NCBI GenBank assembly: GCA_963999645.1
Contig: CAXEUY010000005.1
Location: 1 to 64,000, forward strand
Length of the DNA: 64,000 nucleotides
Source of the DNA: MedAcidi-G1 sp002294285
Lineage (GTDB): Bacteria; Actinomycetota; Acidimicrobiia; Acidimicrobiales; MedAcidi-G1
Direction of reading: 5' to 3'
Below, piece by piece: positions 25,837 through 35,478 of the stretch. The position numbers and the translations under genes were made by a program. Positions within the stretch are counted from its first letter, which is position 1. Every line of letters begins with the position of its first letter. Below the pieces are notes generated by a model. The model saw nothing but the letters and a program-made list of their open reading frames with translations, was not told where the DNA came from and made no database searches.

Positions 25837-26138
25837 CCACCCAAGATCTTCAGATCATCTGCATTTGTTCTCGCCCGTCTTCGCATGATCGCAACAACCA
25901 AAGCCAGTCCAACGACTACTTCAGCTGCTGCAACTACCAAAACAAAAAAAACAGCCAGTTGACCTCCGAGGTCATTTAGATGAGAGCCGATGCTTACGAA
26001 TGTGATGGTTACAGCATTTAACATCAACTCAATACACATAAACATGATTAGAGGGTTACGTCGTACCAACAAGCCCACAGTCCCAATTGAGAAAAGAACA
26101 GCAGCTAACGACAAATACCAAGTTGTGGTTACAGTCAT
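25833..26138 (-). CDS. nuoK: NADH-quinone oxidoreductase subunit K (14-subunit set)
   Basis: Three-TM subunit, 101 residues. It has the conserved block TVGLLVRRNPLIMFMCIELMLNAVTITFVSIG and FFVLVVAAAEVVVGLALVVAIMRRR with both membrane glutamates. Overlaps nuoL and nuoJ by 4 bases each. Confidence 0.96.
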   Translation of the reverse strand: MTVTTTWYLSLAAVLFSIGTVGLLVRRNPLIMFMCIELMLNAVTITFVSIGSHLNDLGGQLAVFFVLVVAAAEVVVGLALVVAIMRRRARTNADDLKILGG

Positions 26139-26713
26139 TCCCCACCTTCTTCTGTCTCTTCTTCAGTATCGGATTCTTGTAATGTTCTTATGAGTGGCTT
26201 TTGTGGACGTGCAGACAAAACAACAGCTCCAATGACTGCAACGGTTAATAGAAGAGCGGTTAATTCCACTGAAAAAACCTGTTTAGAGAATAACGTTTCG
26301 CCTAAAAGTCTTGTGTTATCAGCAGCATCACCTATTGGGGTGTTAGCTTCCCTAACGCCCGTAGGACCTCCTACTGCAACAATCAAAACAGTCAAAATAA
26401 TCCCAAAAATCGAGGCTCCGAGAACAACTGCCAAAGGTCTTTGTCCAGCGATTGGCTCTACTTTTAGATCTTCTGCACGATCTATTCCCAAAAGTGTTAT
26501 TACGAAAACAAAAAGAATTACAATCGCGCCTGCATAAACAATTACTTGTATTGCAGCTAGAAACGTTGCCTCAAGTAGAACAAATAAGACTGCCGCTCCA
26601 AACAAAGTCTGAACCATAAATAAAGCTGAATGAACAGGATTCTTTGAAAAGATCACTCCCAATGCACCACTTAAAATAACAACTGCACTTATTAAGAAGA
26701 CAATCGTTTCCAT
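26135..26713 (-). CDS. nuoJ: NADH-quinone oxidoreductase subunit J (14-subunit set)
   Basis: Five-TM subunit, 192 residues, with KNPVHSALFMVQTLFGAAVLFVLLEATFLAAIQVIVYAGAIVILFVFVITLLGID including the characteristic TM3 VIVYAGAIVILFVFV. The C-terminal end is an acidic tail (ESDTEEETEEGGE). Confidence 0.95.
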   Translation of the reverse strand: METIVFLISAVVILSGALGVIFSKNPVHSALFMVQTLFGAAVLFVLLEATFLAAIQVIVYAGAIVILFVFVITLLGIDRAEDLKVEPIAGQRPLAVVLGASIFGIILTVLIVAVGGPTGVREANTPIGDAADNTRLLGETLFSKQVFSVELTALLLTVAVIGAVVLSARPQKPLIRTLQESDTEEETEEGGE

Positions 26714-27333
26714 TACTGATCCTCTTCTTGCTCATCTAACTTAAAATTGCTTTGACCTATCTCTCCCTCACGGACTCCATAACCTAAATCGCCTGACCAT
26801 GCAATCTGACCTTCATAGGATGCATCCCCGCTTGGTGATGTAGCTCTCAACCACCCCGATGTCAAAAGATCTTCGCCTTCACGCCAATCCTCCCAAGGAA
26901 GCTGTTTTGGTCTTCCGGTATCGCTATCCACTAACAGTTCTTCTCTTGTGTAAATTGCATCATTTCGATTCGTAAATGAGAATTCAAACATTTTGCTCTC
27001 AGTAATAGCCCCAGTGGGACAAGCCTCAACACAAAGATCGCAATGTATGCAACGCAGATAATTGATCTCATAAACAAATCCATAACGTTCCCCAGGTGAA
27101 ATAGGATTATCGATTGGATTATCCGCCCCTCTTACATAAATACAATTCGCTGGACAAACACCCGCACAAAGTTCACAACCTATGCACTTTTCCATACCGT
27201 CTTCGTACCTTCCAAGTACATGTCTTCCATGAAGTCTCTCTGGTTTTTCACGCTTAAGTTTTGGATAAGGCGTTGTTACACGTTTTTGGAAAATTTGACG
27301 AAAAGTGACTAAGAAACCCTTTAAATAGCTCAC
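26713..27333 (-). CDS. nuoI: NADH-quinone oxidoreductase subunit I, 2x[4Fe-4S] (14-subunit set)
   Basis: Clusters N6a/N6b. Motifs are CIGCELCAGVCPANCIYVRG (about 51-70) and CIHCDLCVEACPTGAITE (about 95-112). At 206 residues it has a longer C-terminal extension than its paralogue, including an aromatic/acidic region after the second motif. Abuts nuoJ and overlaps nuoH by 4 bases. Confidence 0.96.
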   Translation of the reverse strand: MSYLKGFLVTFRQIFQKRVTTPYPKLKREKPERLHGRHVLGRYEDGMEKCIGCELCAGVCPANCIYVRGADNPIDNPISPGERYGFVYEINYLRCIHCDLCVEACPTGAITESKMFEFSFTNRNDAIYTREELLVDSDTGRPKQLPWEDWREGEDLLTSGWLRATSPSGDASYEGQIAWSGDLGYGVREGEIGQSNFKLDEQEEDQ

Positions 27334-28553
27334 TGATCCGACCCCTCAGATATCTCAGAAAGGTCCGCAGCATCTAAATTTGAATCCTTTGCTTTTTTAA
27401 TCGCTCCCTTTAGTAGAAGAGCAGCAGCAGAAAGGATTAATAGACCTATCGGTACGACTAACAAAGATGACCAACCTCTATCTTCTCCTATATTCAGAGC
27501 AGCAATGAGAAGGAACCAGCCTAGAGATGCCGGAATTAGCAACTTCCATCCAAGATCCATAAGTTGGTCATAACGTAGCCTTGGAAGTGTTGCTCTGAGC
27601 CATACAAAAGTGAATAAAAAAGCCATTACTTTTAAGAAGAACCAAAGTATAGGCCATACCCAAGAAATCTGTTTTATCAAAATAGGACCATTAGGCCCTC
27701 CTAAAAAGAGAGTCACAGCTATTGCCGACATAGTGATCATGTTCATAAACTCTGCAAGAAAAAATAGTGCGAAGCGTATGGAACTGTATTCGGTGTGAAA
27801 CCCTCCAACTAGTTCTTGTTCTGCTTCAACCAAATCAAAAGGTGGTCTATTTAGTTCTGCTGTTCCTGCAATCACGAAAATTACAAATGGAATAATCCCT
27901 GTCGTTACCAAATTCCAATTCCATGTTGCTTGACCTGCGACTATACCGCTGGTTGAAAGTGTTCCTGAAGATAGAAAAACTGTTGCCATCGAAAGACCTA
28001 AAGCAGCCTCATAGCTGATCATTTGGGCTGATGCTCTTACTGACCCTAAAAGTGGGTATTTCGAACCTGATGACCAACCCGCGAGCATGACACCATATAC
28101 AGCAATTGAAGAGAGGGCTAAAAAAAGAAGAATTCCTACTGGAGGGTCAGCTACTTGGAGAAGAGTCCTGTGGCCGAATATAGAAACTGTCCCATCTCCT
28201 CCATTTGTAAAATCGCCTCCTATTGGAACTATCGCGAAAGATAGAAAAGCTGGTACTAAAGAGAGATAGGGAGCCAAACGGAAAACAATACGATCTGCAC
28301 GCTCAGGTAATAGATCTTCTTTGAAAAAAAGTTTTATTCCATCTGCCAAAGTTTGCAAAATGCCCCAAGGACCCGCAAGTGAGGGACCTACTCGGTTGTG
28401 CATATCCGCTACGATTTTCCTCTCAAACCAAATCACCAGCATTACAGAGACCATTAACAAGGCAAAAGCTATTACCACTTTCATTAGCATTACTAGAATT
28501 ACAGATAGGCCAATATCTGAACTAAGGAGTGGATCTAAAGCTATTATCATCAT
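27330..28553 (-). CDS. nuoH: NADH-quinone oxidoreductase subunit H (14-subunit set)
   Basis: Quinone-chamber subunit. Landmarks are WFERKIVADMHNRVGPSLAGPWGILQTLADGIKLFFKEDLLP, TAELNRPPFDLVEAEQELVGGFHTEYSSIRFALFFLAEF and WLRATLPRLRYDQLMDLGWKLLIP. At 407 residues it has an extra C-terminal TM segment and hydrophilic tail compared with the paralogue (345). Overlaps nuoG by 4 bases. Confidence 0.96.
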   Translation of the reverse strand: MMIIALDPLLSSDIGLSVILVMLMKVVIAFALLMVSVMLVIWFERKIVADMHNRVGPSLAGPWGILQTLADGIKLFFKEDLLPERADRIVFRLAPYLSLVPAFLSFAIVPIGGDFTNGGDGTVSIFGHRTLLQVADPPVGILLFLALSSIAVYGVMLAGWSSGSKYPLLGSVRASAQMISYEAALGLSMATVFLSSGTLSTSGIVAGQATWNWNLVTTGIIPFVIFVIAGTAELNRPPFDLVEAEQELVGGFHTEYSSIRFALFFLAEFMNMITMSAIAVTLFLGGPNGPILIKQISWVWPILWFFLKVMAFLFTFVWLRATLPRLRYDQLMDLGWKLLIPASLGWFLLIAALNIGEDRGWSSLLVVPIGLLILSAAALLLKGAIKKAKDSNLDAADLSEISEGSDQ

Positions 28554-31033
28554 GCTTTCTCAATCTTCAGATCATTTACCGGCAAAGACGAGTCAATTAA
28601 TTTTCCAATATCTGAACCTTTTTGGTTCCAAATGGCATGGATAGTTCCAGATGCCGTCTCTGTATCGAAAATAAGTTTGGTTCGGACTTCGCCTTTAGAA
28701 CCAATTAAACGAACTGTCGACTCAGGTGTTATGCCTAACTTATTCATATCCGATGGATTGACTCTTATCTGACTTCCAGATGCAAGTCCCTTAAGTGCTG
28801 AACTGTGACCGGTTAAAACACCTTCGTCATACATCCTTCTTGTTGCTACTAATCGGAAAGTGTTCTTGTTCTGTTTTGGAATTTTTAATGAAGTGGTTTC
28901 TGCTTGTTGTGTAGCACCTTGTATAACAATCCCTTCTTTATCAATTTCTCTGGCATTCATTAAGTCCAGATCTCTATGGATTTCTGAAACTGAAGAGACT
29001 TCTTCACACAAATCTTTGAAGGTTGACGGTCCTAACTTTGGAGAAAGATACGAAATTAAATCCAAAGCTATCATCCAATCTGGTCTAGCCGTTCCTGGAG
29101 GTGTAACACTTCTCATGATTGGGCTTATGCGGCTTTCAAGATTGGTAAATGTGCCATCAATTTCGGTTGTAGTAGCAGCTGGCAGAACAATATCGGATTG
29201 GAGGACACTCTCTGTTAGAAAAAGATCAACAGCTACTACTGTCTTAATCCTGTCTAAAGCTTCTTTAGCTAACTTAAAGTCAGGAAAATCCTTTAAAGGA
29301 TCAGATGCTAAAAGAACTAAAACATCAATTTTTCCATCAACTGCCGCTTCAAGTATCTCTCTAGTGTTCATGCCCTTGCTGGCGGGATATGTGGGCCAAC
29401 TGTTTTTCAAACCTTCAGATGCTTCTTCCAAATTGCATCTCCCAGGCAATAAGCCAGGAGAAAGACCCATATCTATGGCTCCGTTTACATTTCCCCTTCT
29501 CAACAAGGGCAAAAATGTAGCTTCGGGTAGAAGATCTTGGAGCTTTATAGCTGAATTCTCAATAATTGCAGAAGTCTCAGCTAGCGAAGCACGACCTAAT
29601 AAAACCGAAACAGAACTGCTGTTTTTCAGTATTTTTCCGGCACTGAAAAGGGTTTTCACATGATCTTCGTCAAGTTCAGCAGGTTCACCAAACAATGCCT
29701 TTACTGCTTCTAAAGTTTTTCCTGGCGGAATTCTTATTGAATGTGTAGCTAGTTGTGAAAGACCAGTTTTCGTCGGAGTTAATTCAATTAGTGTGCATTG
29801 GTCTTGAACTATTGCATGTCTTAAGCGTAAATAAAGAGTTCCTAATTCTTCTTTAGGGTCAGCTCCCATAAGGACAATTACCCCACCTGGTTTACAAGTT
29901 TCATCTATCGTTGAGCGTTTCAGGCTAAGAAGAACCTCGGGCGAAAATCCATCATCTAGCTGGGCATCGACATTGTCTGTTCCAATAATCCCTTTTGTAA
30001 TTTTGCTCCACACATACTGAGCTTCATTGGTTAAACGGGCTCCGCCAATAAGAGCTACACGTTCTGGGCTAGTTTCAGAAAATATTGTTGAGCATTTCTC
30101 ATAAGCTTCAGACCATGAAACTGGCACCAAATTGTTTTTCACATCATCAGAAAAGTCGCTGACCATTAATGGTTCTAAAAGTCTTTTATCGCTGGAATAG
30201 GATTCAAAAATAAACCGTTCTTTATCTGTTAACCATCCCCAATTAACAGAATCTGAGTCAACACCCGTGAATCGCAAAACCCTATCTCTTGATTCTTGAA
30301 CAGAAATTCTGTTTCCAAGACTGTCGAATGTACTTGTAGATTCAACTTCGGTTAAATCCCATGGTCTAGCTTTAAACCTAAATGGAGCAGCTGTTAAAGC
30401 TCCTACCGGACAAATTTGTACTGTGTTACCGCTGAAGTAAGAACTAAATGGTTGATCCGGATATGTGTTTACTTGGGTCTTATTACCTCTATCAATGAAA
30501 TGTATTAAAGGGTCTCCTGCAACTTGATCAGCGAAACGTGTACATCTATCACAAAGAACACATCTCTCACGGTCCAAGAAAACATTCTCATTAACAGGTA
30601 TTGGTTTTCTATAAGTACGTTTTTCTTCTATAAACCTGCTTTCTCCAGGTCCAAAAGCCATTGTTTGATCTTGTAACGGGCACTCGCCTCCCTTGTCACA
30701 TATCGGACAGTCAAGAGGATGATTTACTAGTAAAAATTCAAGGACCCCTTCTTGCGCTTTACGAGTTTTTTCAGATTGAGTATCTACGATCATCTCATCT
30801 GAACACTCGACCATACAGGAAGGTTGAAGAGCAGGTCCTCTCCCTGTATCTATTTCAACTAGACACATTCGACACATCCCAACTGGCTGCATTCTTGAAT
30901 GGTGACAAAACCTAGGAATATAAGTTCCATTACGCTCGCAAGCATCAATTAGTAGTTCACCTGGCTTCGCAAGTACATCTTTCCCGTCAACGGTTATAGA
31001 AACCGTAGTTTCTACAGATTTCATGTCCGTCAT
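28550..31033 (-). CDS. nuoG: NADH-quinone oxidoreductase subunit G
   Basis: Largest peripheral subunit, 827 residues. The N-terminal [2Fe-2S] ferredoxin domain has CHHSRMQPVGMCRMC; then the His-Cys motif HPLDCPICDKGGECPLQDQ and the [4Fe-4S] region RCVLCDRCTRFADQVAG. The rest is a molybdopterin-oxidoreductase-like fold that lacks cofactor function in complex I, ending in a short MopB C-terminal barrel (ATRRMYDEGVL onwards). Present only in the 14-subunit set. Confidence 0.95.
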   Translation of the reverse strand: MTDMKSVETTVSITVDGKDVLAKPGELLIDACERNGTYIPRFCHHSRMQPVGMCRMCLVEIDTGRGPALQPSCMVECSDEMIVDTQSEKTRKAQEGVLEFLLVNHPLDCPICDKGGECPLQDQTMAFGPGESRFIEEKRTYRKPIPVNENVFLDRERCVLCDRCTRFADQVAGDPLIHFIDRGNKTQVNTYPDQPFSSYFSGNTVQICPVGALTAAPFRFKARPWDLTEVESTSTFDSLGNRISVQESRDRVLRFTGVDSDSVNWGWLTDKERFIFESYSSDKRLLEPLMVSDFSDDVKNNLVPVSWSEAYEKCSTIFSETSPERVALIGGARLTNEAQYVWSKITKGIIGTDNVDAQLDDGFSPEVLLSLKRSTIDETCKPGGVIVLMGADPKEELGTLYLRLRHAIVQDQCTLIELTPTKTGLSQLATHSIRIPPGKTLEAVKALFGEPAELDEDHVKTLFSAGKILKNSSSVSVLLGRASLAETSAIIENSAIKLQDLLPEATFLPLLRRGNVNGAIDMGLSPGLLPGRCNLEEASEGLKNSWPTYPASKGMNTREILEAAVDGKIDVLVLLASDPLKDFPDFKLAKEALDRIKTVVAVDLFLTESVLQSDIVLPAATTTEIDGTFTNLESRISPIMRSVTPPGTARPDWMIALDLISYLSPKLGPSTFKDLCEEVSSVSEIHRDLDLMNAREIDKEGIVIQGATQQAETTSLKIPKQNKNTFRLVATRRMYDEGVLTGHSSALKGLASGSQIRVNPSDMNKLGITPESTVRLIGSKGEVRTKLIFDTETASGTIHAIWNQKGSDIGKLIDSSLPVNDLKIEKA

Positions 31034-32454
31034 GTCACTACCTCTTCAACACTTAACGTCAAAGGAATGGGGTCACTCTTTGTGATAAGCGAATCAAATT
31101 CATGTCGAAATCTTCGGATCGCAGAAACTATTGGAGCAACTGAGGAAGGCCCTAAAGGGCAAATGGTTGTCTGGCGAGGCGGGAAAGGAACTGCATCTAA
31201 ACCTTCATCGGAAAAAGCAGCAACCGGGTAAGGGCCGGGGCTTATGTTATCACCTACATCTAATAGAAGATCTATGTCAGATGGTCTACCGTCACCATTT
31301 AAAATTCTCTGTAAAATTTTCTCTTCCCATGTTGTTCCCTCTCTACATGGGGAACATTTTCCACAAGATTCACGAGCAAAAAATCTAACAACACTTAAAC
31401 ATGCTTTAACCGCATCTGTTGTCTCATCCATAACGACAATTGCTCCGGAACCAAGCATGGAACCCGCAGCTCCTACATCGCTTGCTTCAAGTGGCAAATC
31501 TAATTGTTCTTGAAAAAACCAAGGTGCAGATCCACCACCAGGGATAAACATTTTCAATTCATTATCATCTCTTATGCCTCTGCAGAAATTATCGCCATAA
31601 AAAAGTTCTCTAAAAGTAGTCACCCCATGCTCAACCTCATACACACCTGGACGGTTTACATGACCTGAAATCGCAAACATTCTTGTTCCTGGCGAAGCTT
31701 CTGATCCAAATTTTCTATATTCAGAAGCACCGTTGTTAAGTATCCAAGGAAGATTTGACAAAGTTTCAACGTTATTAACGATTGTTGGCTTACCGTACAA
31801 ACCGATCGCTGCCGGAAAATAAGGCGGTTTTAATCTTGGCATTCCACGCTTACCTTCAAGACTTTCAATTAATGCAGTTTCCTCTCCTACTATGTATGCA
31901 CCGGCTCCCCAGTGCATAACTACATCAACAGAAAATTCACTTCCTAAAATGTTTTTGCCTATATAGCCAGCCTTATAAGCCTCATCAAGAGCTATGGCTA
32001 TCCTTTCTTGAGCCAAAGCCATTTCGCCCCGAACATAAAGAAAAGCCTGAGATAGTCCAAGCGCGTAGCAAGCAATCAGAACTCCTTCAATTAACTGATG
32101 CGGATCTCTTTCCATTAGCAGTCGGTCTTTATAGGTTCCTATTTCACTTTCATCTCCATTCACAACTAAATATCTGGGCCAAACCCCCTCAGGAGGAAAA
32201 CCCCATTTAATTCCTGCTGGGAACCCCGCACCTCCGCGCCCAAGAAGAGTGGCTTCTCTAACCTCATCATGAACTTGCGAAGGTGATCTACCAAGTGATG
32301 ACTGTAGGCCTTTATAACCTCCAGTTGACAAATACTTTTCTAATGTGAAGGAATCCTTGTGTTCGAAACGACTTGTGACAAGTTTTGGTCCTTTATTTTG
32401 GACAAAACCAGGTGCATGTTCTATATAACCGTCTTGTAAGGAAGATTCTTTCAT
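31030..32454 (-). CDS. nuoF: NADH-quinone oxidoreductase subunit F (NADH/FMN site)
   Basis: Binds NADH, FMN and cluster N3. The FMN/NADH Gly-rich loop LLGRGGAGFPAGIKW (residues 70-84) and the GDESEIGTYKDRLLMERDPH segment are present, as is the N3 motif ESCGKCSPCREGTTW. Length 474. Overlaps nuoG by 4 bases and abuts nuoE. Its presence makes this complex NADH-dependent. Confidence 0.96.
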   Translation of the reverse strand: MKESSLQDGYIEHAPGFVQNKGPKLVTSRFEHKDSFTLEKYLSTGGYKGLQSSLGRSPSQVHDEVREATLLGRGGAGFPAGIKWGFPPEGVWPRYLVVNGDESEIGTYKDRLLMERDPHQLIEGVLIACYALGLSQAFLYVRGEMALAQERIAIALDEAYKAGYIGKNILGSEFSVDVVMHWGAGAYIVGEETALIESLEGKRGMPRLKPPYFPAAIGLYGKPTIVNNVETLSNLPWILNNGASEYRKFGSEASPGTRMFAISGHVNRPGVYEVEHGVTTFRELFYGDNFCRGIRDDNELKMFIPGGGSAPWFFQEQLDLPLEASDVGAAGSMLGSGAIVVMDETTDAVKACLSVVRFFARESCGKCSPCREGTTWEEKILQRILNGDGRPSDIDLLLDVGDNISPGPYPVAAFSDEGLDAVPFPPRQTTICPLGPSSVAPIVSAIRRFRHEFDSLITKSDPIPLTLSVEEVVT

Positions 32455-33090
32455 TCAGACACCTTCCTTAATCCACTTTGGAGGGCTTTTCGATTCGTCT
32501 GGATGTTTTATTCCAGCGCAACGAGACTTAGGAATTTGTTGTCGAACTCTACTTAATGTTCCGTGTTTGGGCATTGCACCTTGATCATCAGCTGCACCTT
32601 TGGATAGTGGACTCTCCCCGGCTTTTAAATCCACAATCACCTCATCAAAAAGTTCCTTTGTGGCTCGATGAAAATATCTATAATTGACTGTAAAACAAGG
32701 TGCTTCAGTGCAAGCAGCGACACATTCAGCTTCTTCAAAAGTAAAAAGTCCGTCTTCGGTTATTTCACCTTCTTCTACATCGAGAACCGTTTTTATATGT
32801 TCTAAAAGTTCATCTGCTCCTAGCAACTGGCAAGAAATATTTGTACAAACTTTCACCAAGTAACTACCCACTGGATGAAATTTAAACATCTCATAAAACG
32901 TTCCGGTACCCAAGACTTCTACCGAAGTTGTATTTGTGAGTTCTGCAATTTGTTCCATTGCAGGCTTCGTTATCCAACCTTCTTGCTCTTGGGCAAGATG
33001 AAGTAACGGTATGAGCGCAGACCTAGAGACGGGATAACGACTGACGATCTCTTTAGCTATCTCTTCATTTTCTGAAGTAAAAAAACTCAT
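32455..33090 (-). CDS. nuoE: NADH-quinone oxidoreductase subunit E
   Basis: Thioredoxin-like [2Fe-2S] (N1a) subunit. Ligands are the CTNISC pair and the ECVAAC pair, in the usual spacing. The N-terminal helical region (IVSRYPVSRSALIPLLHLAQEQEGWI) is typical. Length 211, with a basic C-terminal tail of about 45 residues beyond the family core. Confidence 0.95.
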   Translation of the reverse strand: MSFFTSENEEIAKEIVSRYPVSRSALIPLLHLAQEQEGWITKPAMEQIAELTNTTSVEVLGTGTFYEMFKFHPVGSYLVKVCTNISCQLLGADELLEHIKTVLDVEEGEITEDGLFTFEEAECVAACTEAPCFTVNYRYFHRATKELFDEVIVDLKAGESPLSKGAADDQGAMPKHGTLSRVRQQIPKSRCAGIKHPDESKSPPKWIKEGV

Positions 33091-34415
33091 TATCGATCAA
33101 CTTCTCCCATAATCGGGTCAATAGAAGATATGACAGCTACCGCATCTGCAATGAGTCCACTTCTCATCATGTGCGGCAAAGTTTGCAGATTTACAAAACT
33201 TGGACCTCTTATATGCATCCTGTAAGGATTCGAAGTCCCATCAGAAACTAGGTAACAACCCAATTCCCCTCTAGGTGATTCAACTGCGGCATAAACTTCT
33301 CCGGGTGGAACATGAAAACCTTCTGTAAATATTTTGAAATGATGTATAAGTGCTTCCATCGATTCGTCTATACGGGCGCGGGGTGGTGGTGTGATTTTTT
33401 TGTCCTGAACCCGATAATCGCCTGAAGGCATCAATTCTAAAATTTGTTCGACTATTTTTAATGACTCTCTAACTTCATTTAACCGAATTGCAAAACGGTC
33501 AAAAGAGTCACCGTGTGTTCCAACAATGACATCAAAATCAACTTGATCATAAGCAAGATACGGTTCATCTTTTCTTAAGTCCCAGTCGTAACCAGTTGAT
33601 CTAAGTATTGGGCCTGTTGCTGACAGGGCTAATGCTTCAGCTGTGTTTATTACCCCCACACCTTGAAGTCTCTTCTGAAACAATGGTTGGCCTGTAAGCA
33701 AATCATCATACTCATCAAGCCGTGGAGGAATTATTTCTAAAAGTCTCTTTATGTCTGTCTGCCATCCATCATGTAAATCCACCGCGACCCCACCTGGACG
33801 TATGTAATTGTGGTTCATCCTTAAACCTGTGACTTTTTCAAAAAATCTAAGAACCTCTTCTCTTTCACGCCAACCATAAATCATCATTGAAACTGCACCA
33901 AGGTCCATACCATTTGTTGCTTGGAATAGTAAGTGTGAACTAATTCTGTTCAACTCACACATCAACATCCGTATCCAAGTGGCTCGAGATGGAACTTCAA
34001 TTTGTAAAAGTTTCTCCACAGAAAGAGAAAATGCGAGTTCAGTAAAAAGTGGAGATGCGTAATCCATTCTTGTTACATTTGTGGAACCTTGAGAATAAGA
34101 CAGAGTTTCAGCTGTTTTTTCCATACCGGTATGCAGATAACCAATTACCGGTTTTGAGCGTTCGACAGTTTCACCTTCTAGTTCTAAAATAAGTCTCAGA
34201 ACCCCATGAGTTGAAGGATGAGAGGGACCCATATTTAATATCATTCGAGTCTCTTCTGAAGGGTCAACAATTTCAGTTGATGTACTTTCAACCATTGAAG
34301 TAGCTTCTGAATCACTTATCCGCAAAACAGCACTACCATCACGGAGCCTAACTCTCTCGTCATTTTTAGGTGTAGCGTTGGAATGCTCCCTGCTTTCAAT
34401 TACTTCAGAAGTCAT
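33090..34415 (-). CDS. nuoD: NADH-quinone oxidoreductase subunit D (14-subunit set)
   Basis: Quinone-site subunit, 441 residues with a hydrophilic N-terminal extension of about 55 residues. The catalytic His (GPSHPSTHG) and Tyr (TRMDYAS) are retained, but the arginine aligned with bovine Arg85 is threonine (GYLHTGMEK), as in other actinobacterial NuoD. Ends GEVDR. Overlaps nuoC by 4 bases. Compare the reciprocal pattern (Arg kept, Tyr replaced) in the NuoD of the 11-subunit set. Confidence 0.96.
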   Translation of the reverse strand: MTSEVIESREHSNATPKNDERVRLRDGSAVLRISDSEATSMVESTSTEIVDPSEETRMILNMGPSHPSTHGVLRLILELEGETVERSKPVIGYLHTGMEKTAETLSYSQGSTNVTRMDYASPLFTELAFSLSVEKLLQIEVPSRATWIRMLMCELNRISSHLLFQATNGMDLGAVSMMIYGWREREEVLRFFEKVTGLRMNHNYIRPGGVAVDLHDGWQTDIKRLLEIIPPRLDEYDDLLTGQPLFQKRLQGVGVINTAEALALSATGPILRSTGYDWDLRKDEPYLAYDQVDFDVIVGTHGDSFDRFAIRLNEVRESLKIVEQILELMPSGDYRVQDKKITPPPRARIDESMEALIHHFKIFTEGFHVPPGEVYAAVESPRGELGCYLVSDGTSNPYRMHIRGPSFVNLQTLPHMMRSGLIADAVAVISSIDPIMGEVDR

Positions 34416-34879
34416 CTCTTGGCCTTGCTTGATTTAAATTGAACTGGTATTTGACCTGTAGAGAAATCTTTTCGTAATGGGTGCCCAACCCAGTCTTCAG
34501 GCATAAGAATTCTGGTTAAGTCCGGATGATCGGAAAAATTGATACCAAACATGTCATATACTTCTCGTTCCATTGCTTCTGTTCCCGGATACAAATCAAA
34601 TAAAGATGGAACTACCGGATTTTCGTCCTGAATTTGAATTCTTAATCTGACACGTTCACGGGTCTGATGATTTATCATTGAAACGACAACCTCGAATCTC
34701 TCGGGTTTAACATTTTCAGGCAAGTCTGTTCGATTTGGAAAAAGAGAATAATCAACAGCTGTCAAGTCAACAACCATGTTGAATCCTTCTTCTTTCAGCT
34801 CTGCAACTAAATCAATAAATTCATCGACTCCTGGGTGTAGAACACGTTGACCACTAACATCAAAAGTTGAAACACTCAC
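34412..34879 (-). CDS. nuoC: NADH-quinone oxidoreductase subunit C (14-subunit set)
   Basis: 155 residues, normal for a stand-alone NuoC. Contains the signature EREVYDMFGINFSDHPDLTRILMPEDWVGHPLRKDF. Overlaps nuoB and nuoD by 4 bases each, consistent with stoichiometric translation. Confidence 0.95.
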   Translation of the reverse strand: MSVSTFDVSGQRVLHPGVDEFIDLVAELKEEGFNMVVDLTAVDYSLFPNRTDLPENVKPERFEVVVSMINHQTRERVRLRIQIQDENPVVPSLFDLYPGTEAMEREVYDMFGINFSDHPDLTRILMPEDWVGHPLRKDFSTGQIPVQFKSSKAKR

Positions 34880-35478
34880 CGTTGCTCCAGTACCACGGCC
34901 TGATCTGTCTGTGGCGGAGATGAAGCAATCTCTATCTCAGCACCTCCAGAATTTTTTTCACGTCTCTTTGTTAACTCTCCATTTTGAATATTTTCATGTA
35001 ATGTCAAAATCGCATGCATAAGTGTTTCTGGACCGGGCGGACAACCCGGTGCGTAAACATCAACTGGTACAACCTGGTCAACACCTTGGACAATCGCATA
35101 GTTGTTAAACATTCCTCCCGATGATGCGCAAACGCCCATAGATATAACCCACTTGGGTTCCATCATCTGGTCATAAATCTGACGAAGAATCGGAGCCATT
35201 TTCTGTGAAACACGTCCAGCTACAATCATCAAATCTGCTTGACGAGGAGATGCCCTGAAAACTTCCATTCCATACCTGGCCAAGTCATAGTGAGCAGCAC
35301 CTGTAGCCATCATTTCAATAGCACAACATGCCAAACCAAAAGTGGCCGGCCAACAACTTCTTGCACGCGACCATTTAACAAGATTCTCAATTCTTGCCGT
35401 AATAAAATTATGATCGAGACCCTCTAGGCCTTCTCCCTTTACTTCTGATGTCTCACCAATGAGGGGCACTCGCACCAT
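34876..35478 (-). CDS. nuoB: NADH-quinone oxidoreductase subunit B, N2 cluster (14-subunit set)
   Basis: Four N2 ligands are visible: tandem Cys in FGLACCAIEMMATG, Cys in MGVCASSGG, Cys in APGCPPGPETLM. Length 200, with a C-terminal tail of about 30 residues. The N terminus has the EGLDHNFITARIENLVKWSRA segment shared with other actinobacterial NuoB. Abuts nuoA. Confidence 0.96.
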   Translation of the reverse strand: MVRVPLIGETSEVKGEGLEGLDHNFITARIENLVKWSRARSCWPATFGLACCAIEMMATGAAHYDLARYGMEVFRASPRQADLMIVAGRVSQKMAPILRQIYDQMMEPKWVISMGVCASSGGMFNNYAIVQGVDQVVPVDVYAPGCPPGPETLMHAILTLHENIQNGELTKRREKNSGGAEIEIASSPPQTDQAVVLEQR